DNA of 47,114 bases. Source: an uncultured Alphaproteobacteria bacterium (GTDB lineage Bacteria > Pseudomonadota > Alphaproteobacteria > RF32 > CAG-239). The position numbers and the translations under genes are program-made. Each line of letters starts with the position of its first letter. Within the stretch, counting starts at the first letter, position 1. This document shows positions 41,782-47,114 of this stretch, in pieces. The stretch spans positions 1-47,114 of the forward strand of contig CALXPT010000001.1 of the NCBI GenBank assembly GCA_944390355.1. Direction: 5' to 3'. The notes beneath the pieces were generated by a model. That model ran no database searches, was not told where the DNA came from, and saw only the letters and a list, made by a program, of their open reading frames with translations.

Positions 41782-42243
41782 ATGAAAAAAATTTTTCTTT
41801 CTCTTTGTTTGACTGCTTTATTAGCCTCTCAAGCTTATGCGCAAAATAATATTAAATACGGGTATAATCCTAAAGGTGAATATGTGCCGATTGAAATTGA
41901 CGGAAAAAAAATTGAATACGGATATAACCCCAGAGGTGATTATGTCGCTACAAAGGTCGGAAACGAGAACATTGAATACGGTTATAACCCTAACGGGGAA
42001 TATGTCCCAACCCAAGTCGGGAACAGAAAGATTGACTATGGTTATAATGCCAACGGGGCTTATGTTCCCACTCAAATAGGCAATGAACGCATTGAATACG
42101 GATACAACCCCAACGGAGAATATGTCCCGACTCAAATCGGAAACAAAAAAATTGACTATGGATATAATGCCAATGGGGCTTATGTTCCGACAAACATTGG
42201 CTCTAACTCTTACTCTTTCCCGCGGCGGAAATTTCTGCATTAA
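41782..42243 (+). CDS. Secreted protein of six 20-residue YGYN...GxYVPT repeats
   Basis: 153 residues. Signal peptide 1-20 (KKIFLSLCLTALLASQAYA), then six tandem 20-residue units from residue 24 to 143. The consensus is IEYGYNPNGEYVPTQIGNKK; alternating units carry NPNG-E or NANG-A, so the array looks built from a two-unit duplication. A short C-terminus (YSFPRRKFLH) ends it. Tyr, Asn and Gly dominate, suggesting a repetitive beta structure at the cell surface or in the periplasm. No family is recognised. Ribosome-binding AAAGG lies 12 nt upstream. It lies between the orphan methylase and a membrane protein gene, all on the plus strand. Confidence 0.68.
   Translation: MKKIFLSLCLTALLASQAYAQNNIKYGYNPKGEYVPIEIDGKKIEYGYNPRGDYVATKVGNENIEYGYNPNGEYVPTQVGNRKIDYGYNANGAYVPTQIGNERIEYGYNPNGEYVPTQIGNKKIDYGYNANGAYVPTNIGSNSYSFPRRKFLH
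41851..42210 (+). repeat. Six 60-bp tandem repeats within the secreted repeat protein
   Basis: The DNA period is exactly 60 bp. Units 3 and 5, and units 4 and 6, are the most alike, pointing to duplication of a 120-bp block. Copy number could differ between strains. Confidence 0.85.
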
Positions 42244-42348
42244 TATTATATAACATATTTTTGATTTTAACAAAATGTCTTGCATGTCTTTTGCTTTAGG
42301 ATTACTCTTTATGGTGAGGTCGCAAGCTTAATTGAAAGGATTGCTATT

Positions 42349-43314
42349 ATGAATAGAATTTTGTGCTATATTAAAAACGGGAAAGGAATCGGCGCTTTGT
42401 TCCTTTTGGGACTGAGTGCTTTGTATGTGCTTATTTCTGCTTTGAGCTTAAACATTGAAAAAACCGGAATTGCCGATAATCTTCAAGAGGTGGCTGACCA
42501 GATTTTGCCGATTAAGATTAAAGACGGGACTTTGGTTGTGCCTCATGACGTTCGCAGGCAGGCCGTGTTGGATTTTTCCGGTGATGAATTGTCTACCAAG
42601 CTCACTACCGATGAAAACGGAAAAATTCTCGACAGCAATAAAAAAGACAGCATAATGGTCTTTATTGTTGATCCGACTATTGAAGCTCTTGACAGAGAAG
42701 AAAACGTGTTCCAAGGTATTTATCTTACCAAGCACAATTTGTTTGTCGTGGGTGATGATGAAGTCCGCATTAAGCCTTATGCTGGTACCGGAGATATCGA
42801 CATTCCCGCCGGTGATTACAGAGAGCAAATCATTTCTTTTATCAATGCTTTTAAGTGGATATTCGCTGCTGCCGGACTTGTGTTACTCTTTTTGTATTAT
42901 TTCCTCGGTGTTTTGTTCTTCTCTTTATGCACCGCAATTTTAGCTGCTCTCAGCAAGCGCGAAATCAGTTTTGATTCCAAAATGAGATTAAATACCGTTG
43001 CTTTTGCAGCTTTGTCCTTGCTCTCTTATGCTCTTTTACACCTCTTTGAGTATGATGTCAGTGCTACGGTGTTCTTCTGCCTGATGATTTTGGCCGAAAT
43101 TTGTTATTTAGCTAAATTGCCTAAAGTTATTAAGATGGTTGTTTCGGTGGAGGAGCCTTCTGAAATTCAAACCATCGAAATTGAGGATGAGGTTTCCACC
43201 GAAACGGAGGATGAGGTTGTTTCCAACGTTGAAACAAAAGCCAAATCTCAAACAAAAGCTAAACCTCAATCTAAGCCGAAAGCTAAAAGCTCAAAGCCGA
43301 ATTCAAAAAAATAG
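42349..43314 (+). CDS. Multi-pass membrane protein, DUF1189-like
   Basis: 321 residues from the ATG at 42349, with AAAGGA 8 nt upstream. There is a helix at GALFLLGLSALYVLISALSL (about 14-33), an extracytoplasmic domain of about 110 residues (ADQILPIKIKDGTLVVPHDV ... GDYREQIISF), then three to four helices (WIFAAAGLVLLFLYYFLGVL, LNTVAFAALSLLSYALLHLF, VFFCLMILAEICYL). A Glu-rich then Lys/Pro/Ser-rich cytoplasmic tail follows (about 275-321). The LP-x-I-K-DG-L start of the loop and helix layout recall DUF1189 membrane proteins, but the match is by eye only. Function unknown. Confidence 0.6.
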   Translation: MNRILCYIKNGKGIGALFLLGLSALYVLISALSLNIEKTGIADNLQEVADQILPIKIKDGTLVVPHDVRRQAVLDFSGDELSTKLTTDENGKILDSNKKDSIMVFIVDPTIEALDREENVFQGIYLTKHNLFVVGDDEVRIKPYAGTGDIDIPAGDYREQIISFINAFKWIFAAAGLVLLFLYYFLGVLFFSLCTAILAALSKREISFDSKMRLNTVAFAALSLLSYALLHLFEYDVSATVFFCLMILAEICYLAKLPKVIKMVVSVEEPSEIQTIEIEDEVSTETEDEVVSNVETKAKSQTKAKPQSKPKAKSSKPNSKK

Positions 43315-43334
43315 GCTTTAATCCTTGCGCTTTA

Positions 43335-43368
43335 AACACCGTCGTTTTCTTTTCGACGGTGTTTTTTT
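43335..43368 (+). terminator. Rho-independent terminator
   Basis: AACACCGTCG (43335-43344) pairs with CGACGGTGTT (43354-43363), followed by TTTTT. Confidence 0.92.
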
Positions 43369-43458
43369 ATCCGGCAAATCCGGCTTGAAATTTTATTTTT
43401 CTTATTTTATAATCCCTCTGCTTAATCATTATTTTGTTTAATATAAAAAACTATTATT

Positions 43459-44097
43459 ATGGATGTTAGAGTTTATTTGGAAAAAAGTTCTGTTTATCGT
43501 TCATCGCAGAAAAACGAGCCAGCCCCTTTTCCTCAGATGTTTGACCTCGTTGCTATTGAAATTTTGGAGCCGTTGTGTCCTTTTTGCAAGCGCAGGCTGC
43601 ATGGAGCAAATTGCTCTTGTTCCGAGTTTCAACGCAAGCTAAAAAAAATCGGTGAAGATTTCGGGGATAATCGAGAGATTCATATTCAGGTTAATTGTTC
43701 TCGTTTTTCGGAAATGTTGGATAATCTTAAAGTTTCAGTGGAAAAAGTTAACGCTCCGGACGGTTTTGCTAGTATATTTGATTCCGGTACAACCGTGCAA
43801 AGTTCAATTTTTAGCGGGGATAAAAATTCTTGGTTTATTTCCGTTGGTGAGTTTCAAGGCGGGAAGCTTTCTTTTTATGCTCGTCAGAGAGGAGGAAATG
43901 ATTTTTATTACTGCGTGATGGACAACTTTTCTTGTTCTCTCAAACTGCCTAATGTTCGTTTTTTTGAAACATTTACAAAAATGGTTCCGAATTCTTTTGA
44001 TTTTAAGCGGCGGCTCGGCGGCTACAGAATTGAACATTCCGATGAAAATGTTTTGCAACTGACTTATGCTGAATTTTTGCAAAAGATTAATTCTTAA
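43459..44097 (+). CDS. Uncharacterised 212-residue protein with small Cys cluster
   Basis: A soluble protein with no signal peptide. The only notable motif is LCPFCKRRLHGANCSCSEF near residues 39-57, a CxxC...CxC cluster that could bind zinc or simply mark a ribbon. The second half is rich in Phe and Ser, with beta-like segments (SSIFSGDKNSWFISVGEFQG). No family recognised. No clear ribosome-binding site precedes the ATG at 43459, which follows an AT-rich stretch. It is a single-gene unit between two terminators. Confidence 0.55.
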   Translation: MDVRVYLEKSSVYRSSQKNEPAPFPQMFDLVAIEILEPLCPFCKRRLHGANCSCSEFQRKLKKIGEDFGDNREIHIQVNCSRFSEMLDNLKVSVEKVNAPDGFASIFDSGTTVQSSIFSGDKNSWFISVGEFQGGKLSFYARQRGGNDFYYCVMDNFSCSLKLPNVRFFETFTKMVPNSFDFKRRLGGYRIEHSDENVLQLTYAEFLQKINS

Positions 44098-44104
44098 TCT
44101 AACA

Positions 44105-44158
44105 AAAGGTACAATTTAGCGCATTTTTTGAAGGGTGCTTAAGATTGTACCTTTTTTT
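44105..44158. terminator. Terminator between convergent genes
   Basis: AAAGGTACAAT (44105-44115) and ATTGTACCTTT (44144-44154) form an 11-bp stem with a long loop, flanked by T runs. It can serve the plus-strand gene at 43459 and the minus-strand mla operon. Confidence 0.75.
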
Positions 44159-44164
44159 GTTTGC

Positions 44165-44761
44165 TTATTTCAGACTTAGGAGTGCTTGGGTGATTTCTTG
44201 GCTTAGGCCTGCAACCAATATGCTTTCCGCCTCAACCAAGGCGACATAATCTTCTTTGCCCAACGGGGTTTTCAGCAATGTGCGCGAAGAGGCTAAAACC
44301 TTGCCGTTTTTATCGCTTATCTGCCACCAACCCTCGATAACGGCTTTGTGCTCCCATGTTCCGTCCAGTCTGGTTATTTCTACCGCGACATTATAGGCTT
44401 CCGGAACATAAACGCTGTCAGATATGCGAACCTGCGCCTGTGGCAAAAAGGCTGATATGTCTGAGGCTATCGTATGTTGAATTATTTCTCCTAACGGGGC
44501 TCCCCAGCGGTTAAACTCGTTTTTGCGAATCTCTACTTGGTTTGTGTCTCTGGTTACGATTTGCGGTTGAGCCAGATAATCCGGTATTTCTACATTTTGG
44601 ATTTGTATGGTCATTTTTCTCATCGACATCGGCTCCATTTCCACTCTGTCATCCGAACTCAAGGTATAAAAATTCGCATTCGGGCTAAAGCCTCCCAAAC
44701 ATCCGCTTAAAATTATCGTGCTTAGCAGCAAAGACATAGCTGTTTTGGTTATTTTGCTCAT
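44165..44761 (-). CDS. ABC-type transport auxiliary lipoprotein (PqiC/MlaB-side lipoprotein family)
   Basis: 198 residues. A lipoprotein signal ends in IILSGC with Cys21 as lipid anchor. The mature part has NFYTLSSDDRVE, IQIQNVEIPDYLAQPQIVTR, EFNRWGAPLGEIIQHTIASD and a C-terminal YVALVEAESILVAGLSQEIT, the pattern of the ABC_trans_aux (DUF330) family to which PqiC belongs. Such lipoproteins work with MCE proteins in lipid traffic between the membranes. The ATG has AAGGAG inside the end of the MCE gene, 1 nt away from its stop, so it is the last gene of the mla operon. Confidence 0.88.
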   Translation of the reverse strand: MSKITKTAMSLLLSTIILSGCLGGFSPNANFYTLSSDDRVEMEPMSMRKMTIQIQNVEIPDYLAQPQIVTRDTNQVEIRKNEFNRWGAPLGEIIQHTIASDISAFLPQAQVRISDSVYVPEAYNVAVEITRLDGTWEHKAVIEGWWQISDKNGKVLASSRTLLKTPLGKEDYVALVEAESILVAGLSQEITQALLSLK

Positions 44762-44762
44762 T

Positions 44763-45551
44763 TTACTTCTCCTTTCCTCTGACGATGGCTTCAGGATGAC
44801 GCTCCAGATAATCGGTTAAATTTCTTAATGACGCAGCCGCTTTGCTCACGTTTATCGCCGCATTGTTGATATTGTTCAAGGCCGAATTGGTTACATTTTC
44901 GTTCTTCTTTATGGTATTATTCGCGTTCTTAAATGTGGAGGTAATTTCCGGAAGCATTTTGGGCAAGTCTTTTCCCAGCGTGACCAAAACTTCATCTAAA
45001 TGCTGCAGCATACTCCTTAACGGTAGTTTTGACATATCTTGAGAAAACTCTTTTATCGGCGATAGTATCGTCGGTATTTCAAGTATCTCTTTATCATCGC
45101 CCTGATAACGCAAGTTTATCGGCGTATCGGGAGCCATAACCAACTCTATTATCAACTGACCCGTGATATAATTCTGTATTCCTAACTGGGCGCGCAGGCC
45201 TTTGTCTATCAACTTTGAAAGCAACTCTTTACGGCTATGGAAACTTTTATCCAGCAATGCCGTGTCATAATCCCCTCTGCTCAATGTTACATATACCGGT
45301 ATGCGAAAGCTCATGTCCCCGCTATTGGCTATTAACTCTATCTTTTCAACCTTGCCTATCTCCACTCCGTTAAACACAACGGACGAGCCGGCATTCAACC
45401 CTCTTATCGATTCATTAAAGTACATGACCAACATATCTCTCTTATTGGTTATGTAATTATTGGTGATATAGCCTAATATAATGCCTATAAATATGGCTAA
45501 ACCGCTCAGCATAAACAGGCCTATCATCTTGGTGTTTGGTTGTTTGCGCAT
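44763..45551 (-). CDS. mlaD: MCE-domain lipid-binding protein MlaD
   Basis: 262 residues from the ATG at 45551, 9 nt after GGAG; a GTG at 45566 is less likely. An N-terminal anchor helix lies at IGLFMLSGLAIFIGIILGYI. The MCE domain (about 30-115) contains NESIRGLNAGSSVVFNGVEI, GKVEKIEL, LIDKGLRAQLGIQNYITGQL and IELVM. A helical tail predicted to form the hexamer's channel follows (LPKMLPEITSTFKNANNTIK). MlaD carries phospholipids between the periplasmic carrier and the MlaFE transporter. It starts 1 nt after the mlaF stop and is followed by the lipoprotein gene. Confidence 0.9.
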   Translation of the reverse strand: MRKQPNTKMIGLFMLSGLAIFIGIILGYITNNYITNKRDMLVMYFNESIRGLNAGSSVVFNGVEIGKVEKIELIANSGDMSFRIPVYVTLSRGDYDTALLDKSFHSRKELLSKLIDKGLRAQLGIQNYITGQLIIELVMAPDTPINLRYQGDDKEILEIPTILSPIKEFSQDMSKLPLRSMLQHLDEVLVTLGKDLPKMLPEITSTFKNANNTIKKNENVTNSALNNINNAAINVSKAAASLRNLTDYLERHPEAIVRGKEK

Positions 45552-45552
45552 C

Positions 45553-46317
45553 TTATTTTTCTCCACGGGTTAAAAACTGGCGTACTTTTTCCGAGGGCGG
45601 ATTTTTCAATAATTCTTTCGGGTTGCCTCTAGCTAAAATACTCTTGCTTTCACCGTCCAAATATATCGAATTGCTGCCGATTGTAAATATTGAGGGCAAC
45701 TCGTGTGTTACAATTACGAATGTCGTCCCCAGACTGGAATTTAGTTCCAAAAACAAATCATCCAAATTGCGCGAACTTATCGGGTCTAAGCCGGCGGAAG
45801 GCTCATCACAATAAACTATTTTCGGGTCTAATGCCAAAGCTCTTGCCAAGCCCGCACGTTTACACATTCCGCCGCTGATTTCGGATGGATAAAACTCTTC
45901 AAACCCTGCCAACCCGACCAGTGCCAATTTTAACGAAACCAGCTCGCTTATCAACTTGTCCGAATAGTCCGTATACTGTTGGAGCGGCATGGCGATATTC
46001 TCAAACAAAGTCATCGAACTGAACAAGGCTCCCCCTTGGTACAATATGCCGCAACTGTGCATTAGTTTTTCCGGTATTTTCCCCGTTCTGTCCGTGTTGA
46101 GAGGGGTTTCGTCTACGATTATCTTGCCTTTGGCAGCTGCTTTCAGTCCCGTTAAAATATGCAGCAATGTCGACTTGCCGCAACCCGAGCCGCCCATGAT
46201 GATAAATATATCATGCTCATTTACTTGAAACGAGATATCTTTCATCAACATAAAATCGCCATAGCCAAAGCTCAGATTGGTTGCCGTGATAATCGGAGAT
46301 GTTTTTGCCTCTTTCAT
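45553..46317 (-). CDS. mlaF: Lipid-transport ATPase MlaF
   Basis: 254 residues from the ATG at 46317, whose ATGA overlaps the mlaE stop. It has all ABC signatures: Walker A MGGSGCGKST at 41-50, Q-loop LYQGGALFSS near 92, the variant signature SEISGGMCKR near 145-154 (typical of MlaF/Ttg2A), Walker B IVYCDEPSAGLDP near 167-179, and the H-loop THELPSI. It powers phospholipid movement by the MlaFEDB complex, maintaining outer-membrane asymmetry. A longer upstream frame exists but would overlap mlaE by 145 bp with no homology, so the short start is chosen. Confidence 0.93.
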   Translation of the reverse strand: MKEAKTSPIITATNLSFGYGDFMLMKDISFQVNEHDIFIIMGGSGCGKSTLLHILTGLKAAAKGKIIVDETPLNTDRTGKIPEKLMHSCGILYQGGALFSSMTLFENIAMPLQQYTDYSDKLISELVSLKLALVGLAGFEEFYPSEISGGMCKRAGLARALALDPKIVYCDEPSAGLDPISSRNLDDLFLELNSSLGTTFVIVTHELPSIFTIGSNSIYLDGESKSILARGNPKELLKNPPSEKVRQFLTRGEK

Positions 46318-47114
46318 AGCCCAAACTCCACAAATATAACCGTTAATACACCGGTTATCACTATCATCCAAACAATAGACGATACCACCGCCGAGGTTGT
46401 GGCTACGCCGACACTGTCTGCATTTCGGCCGCAGAAAATTCCGTAATAGCACCCGCATATTGCTATAATATAACCATACACAAACCCGTGAAATAACCCG
46501 ATTAAAAAGTTTTTCATGCTCAATGCTTTATAGGTATATTCCCAATATTCCGCCGGAGAAAAACCCAACATCAATATTCCGACCGCGCCTCCCCCTAACA
46601 TTCCCATAAAATCGGACAACATTACGAGCAACGGCATGGTCATCATCAAGGCTATCATGCGCGGCAAGACTAAAAAGTCAGTTACCGGTACGCCCATGGT
46701 CTTTAGCGCGTCTATCTCTTCATTTACCTGCATGGTTCCCAATGTTGCGGCATAAGATGCTCCCGTGCGACCACTCATCACAATACCGGCCATAATTGCA
46801 CCCATGATACGCGTCATACTTATTGCTACTAAGCTTGATACATATATCTCTACGCCAAAAACCTGCATTTGAACCGCGCCGACAAAAGCCAAAATCAGTC
46901 CGACCATAAAGCTTATCAGCGAAATTATGCCAAATGCCTTATAACTGCAATCTCCAAGAACGAACAGAAAATCAACTTTTCGCATTATGGCCGTTCCTCT
47001 TAGGCACCGCATAAACGAAAGGCAATTTTCTTTCATGAAATTCAACCCTTTTTTGAAGCTTTGCCACCCTTCATAGGTTGACTGTCCTACCCTCTCGACA
47101 AATGATAATTTCTT
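46314..47114 (-). CDS. mlaE: Lipid-transport permease MlaE, 5' end outside the window
   Basis: The frame is open to the right edge, and the segment FVERVGQSTYEGWQSFKKGL before the first internal candidate start (47045) already matches the N-terminal amphipathic region of MlaE permeases, so the gene is cut by the window. The body has the family core: FMVGLILAFVGAVQMQVFG, MSGRTGASYAATLGTMQVNE, EEIDALKTMGVPVTDFLVLP and PRMIALMMTMPLL, with five to six helices. MlaE is the membrane component of the MlaFEDB phospholipid transporter. It overlaps mlaF by 4 nt and heads the mlaE-mlaF-mlaD-lipoprotein operon as far as visible. Confidence 0.92.
   Translation of the reverse strand, partial: KKLSFVERVGQSTYEGWQSFKKGLNFMKENCLSFMRCLRGTAIMRKVDFLFVLGDCSYKAFGIISLISFMVGLILAFVGAVQMQVFGVEIYVSSLVAISMTRIMGAIMAGIVMSGRTGASYAATLGTMQVNEEIDALKTMGVPVTDFLVLPRMIALMMTMPLLVMLSDFMGMLGGGAVGILMLGFSPAEYWEYTYKALSMKNFLIGLFHGFVYGYIIAICGCYYGIFCGRNADSVGVATTSAVVSSIVWMIVITGVLTVIFVEFGL

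Noticed and set aside
46318..46458. Longer N-terminus for MlaF
   Set aside because: The extension would overlap mlaE by 145 bp and has no ABC-family similarity; the ATGA overlap at 46317 is the natural start.

Overview
The window looks like a chromosomal segment of an AT-rich Gram-negative bacterium, most likely an uncultured gut-type alphaproteobacterium. Support: Mla lipid-transport genes, two type V autotransporters ending in Phe, periplasmic lipoproteins, and a DUF3768 protein typical of alphaproteobacterial mobile DNA. The taxon is inference. No tRNA, rRNA or CRISPR array was seen. The right third (about 37.4-47.1 kb) is ordinary backbone: a CorC/HlyC-like protein, several uncharacterised membrane or secreted proteins, a DNA methylase, and the mlaEFD-lipoprotein operon, whose first gene runs off the right edge. 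The left half is visibly more AT-rich and accessory.

Region 1 (1-1.8 kb) is a mobile-element edge: the first codons of a serine recombinase, a cysteine-peptidase-like protein, DUF3768, two very small proteins, and a leader with a long palindrome, a leader ORF and a terminator. Region 2 (1.8-24.4 kb) is a defence island. It holds a one-polypeptide restriction-modification enzyme, a membrane-anchored coiled-coil protein, a HEPN two-gene cassette, a Gabija system (GajA nuclease and GajB helicase) with a DUF2130 gene overlapping it as third gene, a DUF4143 ATPase between long direct repeats, a broken tyrosine integrase, and a second fused restriction-modification enzyme. An alpha/beta-hydrolase lipoprotein gene near the left of this block is duplicated near its right end as a pseudogene with a 482-bp deletion. 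An autotransporter within the island is preceded by a highly structured leader with a 14-codon peptide and a terminator.

Region 3 (24.5-32.8 kb) is the most striking part: a polymorphic toxin locus. One complete gene (25301-26797) has a roughly 262-residue Asn/Gln-rich N-terminal region and a GH108 muramidase C-terminus, followed by a secreted putative immunity protein. Five promoterless fragments follow. Each repeats part of the same N-terminal region in frame, joined to a toxin-like tail: two related new-looking domains with DUF805 partners, an SLT-like lysozyme, a DUF2778 (Tlde1-like) domain, and a truncated GH108. All but the last have a small membrane protein next to them. Two of these putative immunity genes have their own consensus promoter inside a hairpin at the toxin-immunity boundary. 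This is the arrangement expected of silent toxin cassettes that can be recombined behind one expressed N-terminus. All recognisable activities act on peptidoglycan and all partners are membrane or exported proteins, so the target is probably the periplasm of competitors. The export route is not visible.

The array ends by fusing abruptly into a 5'-truncated acetamidase/PurC-like gene and a 16-codon remnant of a P-loop kinase (32.8-34.3 kb). A large AIDA-like autotransporter (34.3-37.2 kb, minus strand) follows and leads into the backbone.
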